Source: Asaia krungthepensis NRIC 0535
Lineage (GTDB): Bacteria > Pseudomonadota > Alphaproteobacteria > Acetobacterales > Acetobacteraceae
NCBI RefSeq assembly: GCF_025995175.1
Contig: NZ_BAPV01000010.1
Location: forward strand, 124,001-188,000
Direction: 5' to 3'
DNA length: 64,000 nucleotides
The translations under genes were made by a program, and so were the position numbers. Below the pieces are notes generated by a model, which was not told the DNA's origin, ran no database searches, and was given only the letters and a program-made list of their open reading frames with translations. Positions 18,481-27,955 of this stretch are shown here, piece after piece (the stretch's first letter is position 1; each line of letters starts with the position of its first letter).

Positions 18481-19731
18481 ATGTCATCACTCAGCCTTTT
18501 CGCGATCCTGCTGACGCTCTGCACGGTTTGCGGCATCCTGAACTACAAGCTGCTCAAACTGCCCATGACAATCGGCATTCTGCTGATTTCGCTCGTGGTG
18601 TCTCTGATCGTCAAGGGGCTGGATATCGCCCTGCCGAGCGTAGATCTGCACACCTTGCCCATGACGATTCTCGCTTCGGCCGATCTGCCAGGCAATCTGC
18701 TGGATGGGGCGCTGTCGTTTCTGCTTTTTGCCGGGGCGCTTCAGGTCGATACGCGTCACCTGATGGAGCGGAAATTCTCGGTCTTCTTTCTCGCCATCGT
18801 CGGCACCATTCTTGCCGTCTTCATGCTGGGCGGGGCCATGTACTGGGTGATGGCGCAGGTGGGGCTACCAGTGCCTTTCCTGTGGTGCGTGGTGCTCGGT
18901 GCGATCCTCGCGCCGACCGATCCGGTTTCGGTGGTAGGCATGCTGCGTCGCCTCGGACTGCCCGGCCCCATCCAGGCGATCTTTGCCGGAGAGAGCCTGT
19001 TCAATGACGGGGTAAGTATCGTCATCTTCGGACTCGCCATGACACTGGTCACGGGCGAAGCGCATCACCTCACTCTCATGGACGCCGCCGAAGCCTTCGG
19101 GGTCGAGGCAGTGGGCGGAGCGGGGCTGGGCTTTGTGGCAGGGCTGATCGGCCTGCTGTGTTTCCGTGCCGCAAGGGACAGCCATCTGCAATTGCTTGTT
19201 TCGCTCAGTCTCGCCGCAGGCACGTTCAGCCTTGCTCATGCCCTGGGAATGTCCGGCCCGATTGCCGTGGTGGTGGCCGGGCTGTGCCTCGGGAGCGAAC
19301 GCGCCAAAAGCAACATGGACGACCATGCGCGTGAGGAGCTCAACAGCTTCTGGACACTCGTCGACGAGATCCTGAATGCGCTTTTGTTCCTGATGATCGG
19401 TTTCGAGGTTCTGGCCGCCATTCCCAGCCTGCGCGCCTTCTGGGCGCTCCTTCTGGGGATTCCGCTGTCCGTTGCAGCGCGCGCGCTGAGCGTGTTTCTG
19501 GCCATCCTGCCAATCCATCTCTATGGCGAGGATCGCGGGCGCATGCTGGCGGTACTGACCTGGGGCGGTCTGCGCGGAGGTATTTCGCTCTCCCTCGCCC
19601 TCACCCTTCCGCCGGGGCCGATGAAGGATATCCTTGCGCCAATCTGCTATGGAATTGTGGTGTTCACCATTCTGGTGCAGGGCCTGACAATGGAGCGTGT
19701 CGCATTGCGCTTCTATCCCAGGAACTCCTGA
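18481..19731 (+). CDS. CPA1 family Na+(K+)/H+ antiporter
   Basis: A 416-residue inner-membrane protein with about 12 hydrophobic helices. The CPA1 ion-site signatures are TDPVS (146-150) and GESLFNDG (170-177, with N175/D176). The conserved arginine region WGGLRGGISLSLAL is near the C-terminus. It exchanges cations for protons for pH or salt control, a useful function in an acid-producing organism. It lacks the long cytoplasmic tail of some NhaP proteins. The comEC gene converges with one base between the two stops. Confidence 0.92.
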   Translation: MSSLSLFAILLTLCTVCGILNYKLLKLPMTIGILLISLVVSLIVKGLDIALPSVDLHTLPMTILASADLPGNLLDGALSFLLFAGALQVDTRHLMERKFSVFFLAIVGTILAVFMLGGAMYWVMAQVGLPVPFLWCVVLGAILAPTDPVSVVGMLRRLGLPGPIQAIFAGESLFNDGVSIVIFGLAMTLVTGEAHHLTLMDAAEAFGVEAVGGAGLGFVAGLIGLLCFRAARDSHLQLLVSLSLAAGTFSLAHALGMSGPIAVVVAGLCLGSERAKSNMDDHAREELNSFWTLVDEILNALLFLMIGFEVLAAIPSLRAFWALLLGIPLSVAARALSVFLAILPIHLYGEDRGRMLAVLTWGGLRGGISLSLALTLPPGPMKDILAPICYGIVVFTILVQGLTMERVALRFYPRNS

Positions 19732-19732
19732 C

Positions 19733-21832
19733 CTATTCCGACAGGGCCTGGGGCAGATTGGGCACGCCCCGAAACCCGACACGTGGCACCCAGAGCCGCT
19801 CCCCGCGCCATGAGCGGTCCGAACGGATCTCCAGTTTCCCCTGGTGGGGCATGATCGATACAGCCCCGTCTCGCCAGACGGTAAACCGATCGATGAACCG
19901 ACCCGGCTGACACCCTGCGGGCAAGGGCTGCGCCGTGATGACGAACCCGTCATGCTGACAGTCCGGGCCCCACTCTTCAGGGGACAGGGGCGCAAACCAG
20001 ATCCATAGCCGTTGACCATGATAGGTGAGAGTACAGCGCGCCCCCGTGCACGAGGCAGCGTCATCCATCCCACGCATCGGGCCGGGCCATGCCTGCATCC
20101 AGGCGTCGAGCACCCTGTTTTCCAGCCCGCCATGGGCGCCGACCACCCAGCGACGATTCTCGGAAAAGGCGATCAGACCGGCATCGGGTGAAATCAGCAC
20201 CAGGGGCCAGGGGCTCAGAAACGGAGAAACGAGCCCGGCCATGACCGGCAGAAGAAAGCCGAAACGCGCCCTCCCTCGCCACAGGCACAATCCGGTCAGC
20301 CCAAGCATGTAGAGCGCGAGCCCTTTGCCTCCGATGACCGGGACTGCGACATGGGCCAGAGGCAGGGCGGCCACCCCGTCAGCGATCAAGGAGATCAGGC
20401 CGATCCCCTGCCCCATGACCCAGAGCGGTATGCGGGCCAGACCGAAAGGCATGAGCAAAAGCGCCACCAATCCGGCTGGCATGACGCAGAACGCCGCAAC
20501 AGGCACCGCCACCAGATTGGCGATGATGAACCAGGGCTGGAAACTCCCGAACCCTGCCATGACCAATGGCAATGTCGCTCCGCCAGCGAGGGCGCTGGTC
20601 AGGGAGAGCAGGATCAGATGATGACCACCCCCCCCTTTTATCCCACGCTCGGCACGACTGATGAACCAGGGGCGGAGCGCCTCATATCCTGCGACAAGGG
20701 CCATGACAGCCGCAAAGGACATCTGGAACGACAGATCGAGGACCAGAACAGGAGACGCGATGAGCAGGATCAGCGCCACAACGGCGAGGGAGCGCATGGA
20801 GAGCACGCGCCGTCCGGCCAACAAAGCCAGACTGGCGAGGCCAGCCATGCCGAGGCTGCGCAAAGCTGGCAGATGAAACCCGGTTAGCGCAACATAGGCC
20901 ATTCCGGTGAGTAATGCGGCCAGAGCAGCGATTTCCCGGCAGGGCAATCTCAGCCCGAGCCACGGCCAGAGCACAAGAGCCTGACGGGTGGTGAAGAAAA
21001 CCACCCCCATGACAAGCCCAAGATGCAGCCCGGCTACCGCAAGGATATGGGCCAGTCCCGATGCCGCATAGGCCGCACGCGTGGCCTTGCTGATCCCTTC
21101 ACCATGGCCAGCGAGCAGGGTAGCCGCGATGGCGGCGCGCTGCCCCGCAAGATGACGGCTTATCTCCGTCGCAATTTTTTCCCGCCAGCGCGCAAGGAAA
21201 TAGCGTTGTGGGGATTGAAGTATCTCGGGGCGACCGAGGATACGCCCTGTGCCGGCCAGCCCATCGAACCAGGCTTCTCTCTGCCGGTCACGCGCGCCGG
21301 GAAAATCGGGCCAGTCGGGTGGCCGCAATACAGCGCGCAGACGCAGCATCATGCCCGATTCATAAACCTGCCCGTCATGGGTGAACAGGAGCAGATCGCG
21401 TCGCATAGGCGCCATGCCAATATCGACACCGGTTTCGAATACGGCATGGCGCAGGCGGATTCTCTGGGCCATCTGTCCTTCGTCGCGGCTCGTCGTGAGC
21501 TCGGCAATCTCCCCAGTCATCACGACCGCCAGAGCGGGCAAGGCGGGCATGGGTGGCTGGCGCAGCGCCTGCCCCCGCGCCGCGAGAAACCCCAGAGTCC
21601 CCATGACGACTGCCAGACCCAAGCTACGCGAGATGAGGCGATTCCAGCCCCGCCACAGCACTAGCGCCCCAAGCGAGGCGGTGAGACAGGCCCAGGCTGG
21701 ACCCGGCTCATGGCGCGGGAGGAAATAGAGGAGACATCCCGCGCTGAATACGACCGGGAGCCAGGCGGCAAGAGCGCGTCCCTGACCGAGCAGGATGGCT
21801 TCGACCTTCTTGGCGAAAGCCAAACGCCTCAC
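19733..21832 (-). CDS. comEC: ComEC/Rec2 family DNA-uptake channel protein
   Basis: A 699-residue polytopic membrane protein. An N-terminal DUF4131-type region is followed by the ComEC/Rec2 competence domain with the signature SGLAHILAVAGLHLGL. A run of hydrophobic helices then extends to about residue 500. The C-terminal ~190 residues correspond to the metallo-beta-lactamase-like part, but the zinc-binding HxHxDH motif is absent, as is usual in many alphaproteobacterial ComEC proteins. It carries single-stranded DNA across the inner membrane during transformation. dprA, another transformation gene, is 6 kb away. It follows the permease gene on the same strand (63-base gap). Confidence 0.9.
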   Translation of the reverse strand: MRRLAFAKKVEAILLGQGRALAAWLPVVFSAGCLLYFLPRHEPGPAWACLTASLGALVLWRGWNRLISRSLGLAVVMGTLGFLAARGQALRQPPMPALPALAVVMTGEIAELTTSRDEGQMAQRIRLRHAVFETGVDIGMAPMRRDLLLFTHDGQVYESGMMLRLRAVLRPPDWPDFPGARDRQREAWFDGLAGTGRILGRPEILQSPQRYFLARWREKIATEISRHLAGQRAAIAATLLAGHGEGISKATRAAYAASGLAHILAVAGLHLGLVMGVVFFTTRQALVLWPWLGLRLPCREIAALAALLTGMAYVALTGFHLPALRSLGMAGLASLALLAGRRVLSMRSLAVVALILLIASPVLVLDLSFQMSFAAVMALVAGYEALRPWFISRAERGIKGGGGHHLILLSLTSALAGGATLPLVMAGFGSFQPWFIIANLVAVPVAAFCVMPAGLVALLLMPFGLARIPLWVMGQGIGLISLIADGVAALPLAHVAVPVIGGKGLALYMLGLTGLCLWRGRARFGFLLPVMAGLVSPFLSPWPLVLISPDAGLIAFSENRRWVVGAHGGLENRVLDAWMQAWPGPMRGMDDAASCTGARCTLTYHGQRLWIWFAPLSPEEWGPDCQHDGFVITAQPLPAGCQPGRFIDRFTVWRDGAVSIMPHQGKLEIRSDRSWRGERLWVPRVGFRGVPNLPQALSE

Positions 21833-21895
21833 GGCGCTTTACTCGTTTCCACACCGGAGGCGTGTTCCCCTCCGGTAGAGATCGATCCCGTGCGC

Positions 21896-22963
21896 TCAGG
21901 GCGCGCTGGGCACATGGTCGCGGTAATGGTCCCAATGCCTGACCAGTTCCGCTACGACAGGCGCCCCGGCGCGCTCGTTATTATCGAAAGCAAGATTCTG
22001 TCCCGGCCCCTCATCGCCCATCGACTGGGTGAGCGACACGCCCGGCGGGGGCATGGAAGGATTGGAGCCGGAGCGCAACACCATGACGCGGTCCGGATCG
22101 ATATAGCCCCATTTCGCGAGGAGTCGCATGGCCTTCTGGTTGGTCTGGCTTTCCTCATTGGTCATGACGAAAACGCCCTGGCCCTTGGTCCAGAGCCTGA
22201 CCCAATCCTGCGCCCAGTTGTTGCGCGCCTCACCATGCCAGTAGCGGAGCGCACCGAGCGTTTCCCCCATGAGAATCATCGGCGGCTTGCTGGCAGGCAA
22301 GGAAGCGGGCCACGCCGCGCGACGGCGCGCAATCTCGGGGTCATCGGCCAGGGTGACATTCCTGCTCAGTCCGAACGCCCAGCGTGCCAGCCCCTGATTG
22401 AGCGGGTAGGCCTTGGTCAACTGCGCCACATCCGTGACCGAGCCATAGTGATTCGGGTCGTTCGGCAAGGTATTGGGTCGGTCGGCCCCGATCGCATAGA
22501 GTCCATAGGGCCAGTCTTTCGGGATGGACCGATCATCCAGCTCACGCAGGGCATCACCATCTACCACCCACCGTGCCCAGGCCACGCTGCCCACAGAGGC
22601 CACATTGGGATTCACGCCCGAGATGCCCGTAAAGATCCAGTAGGTCTTCTTGAGGTCAAAAGCCGGATCGAGCGCCAGCGCCATCAGCTCCGCAGGGCCG
22701 GAACGCAGCACAAGCCCGTAGACGCCCGACTCATTGGCTCTGAGGATCGGCTCTTTCACGCCCCTGACCGGAATCTGGCGCGTCAGATGCTCGCGCTCGA
22801 CCCAGTCCTGATACTCCCCCGGCGCATCCCCCGTATCCGCCCCGTTTTCCCACCCCGCAACAATAATGACGCGCGGCGCCACCGGTGCGGCAGAAGCCGA
22901 TGCCCCCAGACCGACAACACAGGCAATGGAGGTAAGACTGGACAGGAGAAAGCGTATTTTCAT
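21896..22963 (-). CDS. Purine nucleoside permease family protein (NUP)
   Basis: A 355-residue secreted protein of the NUP family (related to the Candida purine nucleoside permease). A signal peptide (MKIRFLLSSLTSIACVVGLG, cleavage near ASA-AP) precedes the mature domain. That domain includes RVIIVAGWENGADTGDAPGE, YWIFTGISGVNPNVASVGS and GVFVMTNEESQTNQ. Despite the family name, these resemble nucleoside phosphorylase folds and have no membrane helices, so a periplasmic nucleoside-binding or cleaving role is possible. The start at 22963 rather than 23011 gives the clean signal peptide. Confidence 0.85.
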   Translation of the reverse strand: MKIRFLLSSLTSIACVVGLGASASAAPVAPRVIIVAGWENGADTGDAPGEYQDWVEREHLTRQIPVRGVKEPILRANESGVYGLVLRSGPAELMALALDPAFDLKKTYWIFTGISGVNPNVASVGSVAWARWVVDGDALRELDDRSIPKDWPYGLYAIGADRPNTLPNDPNHYGSVTDVAQLTKAYPLNQGLARWAFGLSRNVTLADDPEIARRRAAWPASLPASKPPMILMGETLGALRYWHGEARNNWAQDWVRLWTKGQGVFVMTNEESQTNQKAMRLLAKWGYIDPDRVMVLRSGSNPSMPPPGVSLTQSMGDEGPGQNLAFDNNERAGAPVVAELVRHWDHYRDHVPSAP

Positions 22964-23103
22964 ATCGAGACCGTTACATCGAATACAGAATTCTGCAAAT
23001 CCCGTTTGCATAAACCTTATCCCGAGCGGTTTTCAGGAGGAAACACACTTTTCCGAAACGGCACCTGAGCGGACAGGCATTCCACTGCCCAGACGGGACT
23101 AAG

Positions 23104-23526
23104 CCCCATGGAGGGAGGTTCTTGCAGCGGGGAGCCTCTGCGGGGCGCTGTCCCGCTCCCCGAAAAGGGCGTGCCCCTTTCATCCCGGTTTGATCAGAGA
23201 GGTTTCCAAAGAACGACCGTCCTTTGGTGGGGTATGGGGCGGATCCCCATGAGACAGGCTCTTGCAGCGGGGAGCGTTCGCGGGGCGCTGCCCCGCTCCC
23301 CGGAAAGGGGCGCGCCCCTTTCATCCCGGTTTGATCGAACAGGTTTCCAAAGGACGACTGTCCTTTGGCGGGGTGTGGGGCGGAGCCCCATGAGACAGGC
23401 TCTTGCAGCGGGAAGCCTCTGCGGGGCGCTGCCCCGCCCCCCGGAAAGGGGCGCGCCCCTTTCATCCCGGTTTAATCGAACAGGTTTTCAAAGGACGGCT
23501 GTCCTTTGGCGGGGTATGGGGCGGAG
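23104..23526. repeat. Tandem array of three 141-bp hairpin-rich repeats
   Basis: Three copies occur with an exact period of 141 bases; the anchor CCCCATG is at 23104, 23245, 23386 and again at 23527. Each unit contains a chain of inverted repeats: CGGGGCGCTGCCCCG (nested in CGGGGAG/CTCCCCG), AAAGGGGCGCGCCCCTTT, CAAAGGACG-GTCCTTTG and TGGGGCGGAGCCCCA. The second and third copies are nearly identical; the first is more diverged. As 141 is divisible by three, open frames run through both strands (23108-23581 plus, 22974-23465 minus), but their products only repeat low-complexity Arg/Pro/Gly sequence. The array fills most of the 709-base gap between divergent NUP and gltX genes. Confidence 0.92.
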
Positions 23527-23580
23527 CCCCATGCGGGGAGGCTCTTGCGAAGGGAAGCCGTCTAGGAGCGAGGCCCCATG
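23527..23580. repeat. Partial fourth copy of the 141-bp repeat
   Basis: After the third full unit, CCCCATG is followed by about 30 bases that match the start of the unit (GGGGAGGCTCTTGCG-AGGGAAGCC). The match then fades and another CCCCATG ends at 23580. The rest up to the gltX start at 23673 is unrelated leader sequence. Confidence 0.6.
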
Positions 23581-23672
23581 ACAGGAGTTTTTGGGCCGAA
23601 GTCGCCCATACGGGCCGGACAACAAATCGCCATCCGGTAGTGTGCGGCCCTCAACCATGCTATGCACGCGCC

Positions 23673-25079
23673 ATGACCGTTCGCACACGCTTTGCCCCTT
23701 CTCCCACCGGCTTGCTGCATATCGGCAATGCCCGTGCGGCCCTGTTCAATTTCCTTTTCGCCCGTCATCACGGTGGGCAATTCCTGCTCCGGATCGAGGA
23801 TACGGATCGCGAGCGCTCTACACAGCGCGCGGTCGATGTCATTTTCGAGGGGCTGGCCTGGATGGGCATCACGGCGGATGAGGAGCCCGTGTTCCAGTCC
23901 ACGCGCCAGGGCCGCCATACGGAAGTGGCGCATGAGCTGCTGGAAACGGGTCTGGCCTATCGCTGCTATTGCACAGCCGATGAACTGAAGCAGATGCGCG
24001 AGGACGCGATCGCGAAGGGCCAGCCGCCACGTTATAACGGCATGTGGCGCGATCGTGACCCGTCGGAAGCGCCCGCGGGGGCGCCCTTTGCCGTGCGCCT
24101 GAAGGCCCCGCGTGAGGGTGAGACGGTCATCAATGATCTGGTTCAGGGCGAGGTTCGCGTGGCGAATGCCGAGATGGATGATCTGATCATCCTGCGCTCG
24201 GACGGAACGCCCACCTACCTTCATGCCGTGGTGTGCGACGATCATGACATGGCGATCACCCATGTCATCCGGGGCGACGATCATCTGACGAACACGTTTC
24301 GTCAGGCCATGATCTATCGCGCCATGGGCTGGGATCTGCCGCATTTCGCGCATCTGCCGCTCATTCACGGACCGGACGGTGCCAAGCTCTCCAAGCGTCA
24401 CGGTGCGCAGTCAGTGGTGGAATTCCGTGATGAGGGCTTCCTACCCGAAGCTCTGTGCAACTACCTGCTGCGTCTGGGCTGGGGCCATGGCGATGCCGAG
24501 ATCCTGAACCGCGAGGAGCAAATCCGCCTGTTCGATCTGGACGGCGTAGGACGCTCGCCCTCGCGCATGGATTACGTCAAGCTGACGCATCTGAACGGCG
24601 TCTATATGCGTGATGCCGATGATGCGCGCCTGACCGATGATGTGGTGGATCGCCTGAAGGCGCGTGAGGATGTCACGGTGGATGACACCCTGCGCGCCCG
24701 GGTGCTGACCCTCATGCCGGGGCTCAAGGAGCGCGCCAAGCTGCTGACGGACCTTGCCGATAGCGCGGCTTTCCTCGGTCGATCCCTGCCCTTCACCTAT
24801 GATGCCAAGGCGGAGAAGCAGCTTTCGGAAGAAGGCAAGAATGTTCTGCGTGGCGTGGCGCAGGCGCTTGCTCTGGTCGAGCCCTTCGAGGCCTCGGCCA
24901 TCGACGGGGCACTGCGTGAATTCGCAGAAACCAAAGCGATCAAGCTGGGACAGGTGGCCCAGCCCCTGCGTGCGGCCATGACCGGCAGCACGGTATCGCC
25001 CGGTATCGATCTGACCCTTCAAGCCCTTGGCCGGGACGAGGTTCTGGCCCGCATAGGAGCCGCGATAGCGCATGGCTGA
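23673..25079 (+). CDS. gltX: Glutamyl-tRNA synthetase
   Basis: A 468-residue class I synthetase. The HIGH motif is HIGN (16-19) within [20 protein letters not shown], and the KMSKS motif is KLSKR (238-242). Many Alphaproteobacteria have two such enzymes, one charging tRNA-Gln for transamidation; sequence alone does not say which this is. The open frame runs back to 23403 through the repeat array, but the conserved N-terminus fixes the start at 23673. The 3' end overlaps pyrB by eight bases. Confidence 0.95.
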   Translation: MTVRTRFAPSPTGLLHIGNARAALFNFLFARHHGGQFLLRIEDTDRERSTQRAVDVIFEGLAWMGITADEEPVFQSTRQGRHTEVAHELLETGLAYRCYCTADELKQMREDAIAKGQPPRYNGMWRDRDPSEAPAGAPFAVRLKAPREGETVINDLVQGEVRVANAEMDDLIILRSDGTPTYLHAVVCDDHDMAITHVIRGDDHLTNTFRQAMIYRAMGWDLPHFAHLPLIHGPDGAKLSKRHGAQSVVEFRDEGFLPEALCNYLLRLGWGHGDAEILNREEQIRLFDLDGVGRSPSRMDYVKLTHLNGVYMRDADDARLTDDVVDRLKAREDVTVDDTLRARVLTLMPGLKERAKLLTDLADSAAFLGRSLPFTYDAKAEKQLSEEGKNVLRGVAQALALVEPFEASAIDGALREFAETKAIKLGQVAQPLRAAMTGSTVSPGIDLTLQALGRDEVLARIGAAIAHG

Positions 25080-26013
25080 GACCCTCACCCGACGGCATCA
25101 CCTGCTCGGCCTTGAGGGCATGAGCACCGAGGAGATCACCCCTTACCTGGATCTCGCGGCCAATTATGCCCTGCTGAGCCGTTCGCGCACTGCCCCGCGC
25201 GATGCGTTGCGTGGCCGGACGGTGATCAACATGTTCTTCGAGGACAGCACGCGCACGCGCACCAGTTTCGAACTGGCAGGCAAGCGTCTGGGGGCGGATG
25301 TCATCAACATGACGGTCGCCACCTCGTCGGTGAACAAGGGCGAGACCCTGCTCGATACGGCAGCCACGCTCAATGCCATGCGCTGCGACCTGCTGGTGGT
25401 GCGCCATGCGGCGTCGGGAGCGCCGGCCCTGCTGGCGCAGAAGGTCGAGGCCAGCGTGGTCAATGCCGGTGACGGCATGCATGAGCACCCGACGCAGGCT
25501 CTGCTCGATGCGCTGACCATCAAGCGCCATCTGGGCACGCTGAACGGCCTGACCGTCGCGATCTGTGGCGATGTCGGGCATAGCCGCGTGGCACGTTCGA
25601 ATATCCATCTGCTGACCGCCATGGGTAGCAAGGTACGGCTGGTGGGACCGCCTACCCTCGTTCCTGCCGCGATGGCGTCATTGGGATCGGTGTCGATCCA
25701 TCATGATATGGAGAGCGGCCTGCGCGACGCCGATGTCGTGATGACGCTGCGCCTTCAGCGCGAGCGCATGGGAGCCGGTCTAGTGCCGAGCGCCCGTGAA
25801 TTCTTCCGCTTCTATGGTGTCGATAGCCGCCGCCTCGCTCTGGCCAAGCCCGGCGCTCTGGTCATGCATCCGGGCCCGATGAACCGGGGTGTCGAGATTG
25901 CCTCCGACGTAGCGGACTCGGCGCAAAGCGTCATTCAGGAGCAGGTCGAGATGGGTGTGGCTGTGCGCATGGCCGTGCTCGACCGACTTTCACGCATGCG
26001 GACGGCATCATGA
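25072..26013 (+). CDS. pyrB: Aspartate carbamoyltransferase catalytic subunit
   Basis: It makes N-carbamoyl-L-aspartate from carbamoyl phosphate and aspartate in pyrimidine synthesis. The 313-residue protein has the carbamoyl-phosphate loop [11 protein letters not shown] (58-68), the loop with K89, HPTQALLD (139-146) and [12 protein letters not shown] near the C-terminus. The next gene encodes a dihydroorotase homologue without zinc ligands, the same arrangement as the class A ATCase complex of pseudomonads. A PyrB-PyrC' complex is therefore likely. Coupled to gltX (8-base overlap) and pyrC' (4-base overlap). Confidence 0.96.
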   Translation: MAETLTRRHHLLGLEGMSTEEITPYLDLAANYALLSRSRTAPRDALRGRTVINMFFEDSTRTRTSFELAGKRLGADVINMTVATSSVNKGETLLDTAATLNAMRCDLLVVRHAASGAPALLAQKVEASVVNAGDGMHEHPTQALLDALTIKRHLGTLNGLTVAICGDVGHSRVARSNIHLLTAMGSKVRLVGPPTLVPAAMASLGSVSIHHDMESGLRDADVVMTLRLQRERMGAGLVPSAREFFRFYGVDSRRLALAKPGALVMHPGPMNRGVEIASDVADSAQSVIQEQVEMGVAVRMAVLDRLSRMRTAS

Positions 26014-27302
26014 CGGATCTTGTTTTTGAAAATGTGCGGCTGATCGATCCGGTCGATGGTCATGATGCGCCTTCACGCCTTCTGGTCCGGGAGGGACGTC
26101 TCGCAGGGCGTGACAAGCCCGGTGCCGAAGGGATGCCCGAAGGGGCACAGCGAATCGATGGCAAAGGCGCTGTGCTTTGCCCGGGCCTTGTGGATATGCG
26201 TGTGGCCATCGGGGAGCCGGGCTTCGAATATCGCGAGACCATCGCCTCCTGTGCCCGCGCCGCCGTTTCAGGTGGGGTGACGACGCTCGCTGCCCTGCCA
26301 AATTCGAAGCCCGCCATCGACGAACCCGCTCTGGTGCGTCTGCTGCGTGGCCGCGGCGAAGAAACGGGGCTGGTCTCTATCCTGCCTTATGGCGCGCTCA
26401 CCAAGGGGTGCAAGGGCGAGGAAATGGCTGAGCTCGGCATGCTGCGCGAGGCCGGAGCGGTCGCGTTTACCGATGGTATTCATGCGATCGCCGATACCAA
26501 GCGCATGCGGCTGCTTCTGGCCTATGCCAGGGGAATCGATGCGCTCGTGGTGCAGCATCCCGAGGATCCGTCTCTTGCCAAGGGTGGCGCGGCCACCGCA
26601 GGCGCGTTAGCCACCCGCATGGGCCTGCCCCAGATCCCGGCAGCGGCAGAGGCCATTCTGATTGCCCGTGATATCCGCCTGGCGGAAATGACGGGCGCGC
26701 GCCTGCATTTCGGCCATGTTTCGACCGGGGAAGGGCTGGCACTCATCCGTCAGGCCAAGGCACGCGGTCTGGCTATCACCTGCGATACGGCGCCTCCCTA
26801 TTTCGCCCTCAATGAAGAGGCGATCGGAGAGTTTCGTACCTATGCCAAGCTGTCGCCCCCGCTACGCGCGGAAAAAGACAGGCTGGCCGTCTGTGCCGCT
26901 CTGGCCGACGGCACGATCGACGCCATCGCTTCCGATCACGCCCCCTGGGATGCCGATGACAAACGGCTTCCCTTCGCGCAGGCGAGCGCTGGCGGCACGG
27001 GGCTGACCACATTGCTGGGCGTGGGGCTGTCTCTCGTGCAGGACGGGGTATTGCCGCTGGCGAGACTGATCGCTCTGATGAGCTGCGATCCGGCACGCCT
27101 TCTGGGCAGTGAGGCCGGGACACTGAACGAGGGCGCAAGCGCCGATCTGTGTCTGTTCGACCCTGATATCGACTGGGTGGTCGAAGCGGGCGAACAACCG
27201 GGGCGCGCGCAGAATACCCCCTTTGACGGCCGTCGCCTCAAGGGACGGGTTCTGGGCACGTGGAAAAATGGTCAGCGTGTTTTCGGGGGTGAGGCGGCAT
27301 GA
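26010..27302 (+). CDS. pyrC': Dihydroorotase-like protein lacking zinc ligands (PyrC'/PyrX type)
   Basis: A 430-residue amidohydrolase-fold protein. In active dihydroorotases the first metal motif is DxHxHxR; here it reads [10 protein letters not shown] (62-71), with R64 and A66 in place of both histidines. The TPHH motif is APPY (261-264). H183 (VQHPED), H236 (FGHVST) and D309 (ASDHAPW) remain. This pattern matches the non-catalytic PyrC' that stabilises PyrB in pseudomonads. A separate functional pyrC should exist elsewhere in the genome. It overlaps pyrB and plsY by four bases each, so it stays under co-expression with the ATCase. Confidence 0.88.
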   Translation: MTDLVFENVRLIDPVDGHDAPSRLLVREGRLAGRDKPGAEGMPEGAQRIDGKGAVLCPGLVDMRVAIGEPGFEYRETIASCARAAVSGGVTTLAALPNSKPAIDEPALVRLLRGRGEETGLVSILPYGALTKGCKGEEMAELGMLREAGAVAFTDGIHAIADTKRMRLLLAYARGIDALVVQHPEDPSLAKGGAATAGALATRMGLPQIPAAAEAILIARDIRLAEMTGARLHFGHVSTGEGLALIRQAKARGLAITCDTAPPYFALNEEAIGEFRTYAKLSPPLRAEKDRLAVCAALADGTIDAIASDHAPWDADDKRLPFAQASAGGTGLTTLLGVGLSLVQDGVLPLARLIALMSCDPARLLGSEAGTLNEGASADLCLFDPDIDWVVEAGEQPGRAQNTPFDGRRLKGRVLGTWKNGQRVFGGEAA

Positions 27303-27949
27303 TTGCCACGCTTCTGACGCCACCTTACCTACTTTGCGCAGGCATCGCCTATTTGCTGGGCAGTATCCCGTTCGGCCTGCTTATCAGCCATCTGGGCGGG
27401 GCGGGCGATATCCGCAAGATCGGCTCGGGCAATATCGGCGCGACCAATGTGCTGCGTACGGGGCGCAAGGGTCTGGCTGCGGCCACGCTGCTGCTTGACG
27501 GCCTCAAGGGTGCGCTGGCGGTGCTCGTGGTGCGGCTGATTCTGGATGGCGGGATCCAGACGGGTATGGCCGTGGCCGCCATAGGGGTCGTGATCGGCCA
27601 TTGCTTCCCTATCTGGCTGGGATTTCGCGGCGGCAAGGGTGTCGCAACCGGGCTTGGTGCGCTTTACGCCCTTTGCTGGCCGGTCGGTATCGCCTGCTGT
27701 CTCGTCTGGTTAGCCGTTGCCAAGCTCTCGCATATCTCCTCGGCGGGAGCTCTGGCCGCGTTTGCCGTGGCGCCATTCATCATGGCCCCGTTAAGCGAAC
27801 AACCGGTGCAGAGTCCACTGCCCATCGCGACCCTGCTCCTTACACTCATCATCCTGCTGCGCCATACCAGCAATATCAGACGCCTGCTCACAGGCAGGGA
27901 ATCGCGGATCAATATCGATCCGCCCCCGCAAACCAAGAACGAAATCTGA
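27299..27949 (+). CDS. plsY: Acyl-phosphate:glycerol-3-phosphate acyltransferase PlsY
   Basis: A 216-residue inner-membrane enzyme that acylates glycerol-3-phosphate with acyl phosphate, the first step of phospholipid synthesis. Family motifs are LGSIPFGLLIS, KIGSGNIGATNVLRTGRKG, GHCFPIWLGFRGGKGVATG and the following hydrophobic helices. It overlaps pyrC' by four bases and lies six bases before dprA, the standard alphaproteobacterial order. Confidence 0.95.
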   Translation: MIATLLTPPYLLCAGIAYLLGSIPFGLLISHLGGAGDIRKIGSGNIGATNVLRTGRKGLAAATLLLDGLKGALAVLVVRLILDGGIQTGMAVAAIGVVIGHCFPIWLGFRGGKGVATGLGALYALCWPVGIACCLVWLAVAKLSHISSAGALAAFAVAPFIMAPLSEQPVQSPLPIATLLLTLIILLRHTSNIRRLLTGRESRINIDPPPQTKNEI

Positions 27950-27955
27950 CCGCTC

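Noticed and set aside
22974-23581. Open frames on both strands through the 141-bp repeats
   Set aside because: Exist only because the period is a multiple of three; products are repetitive and unlike proteins.
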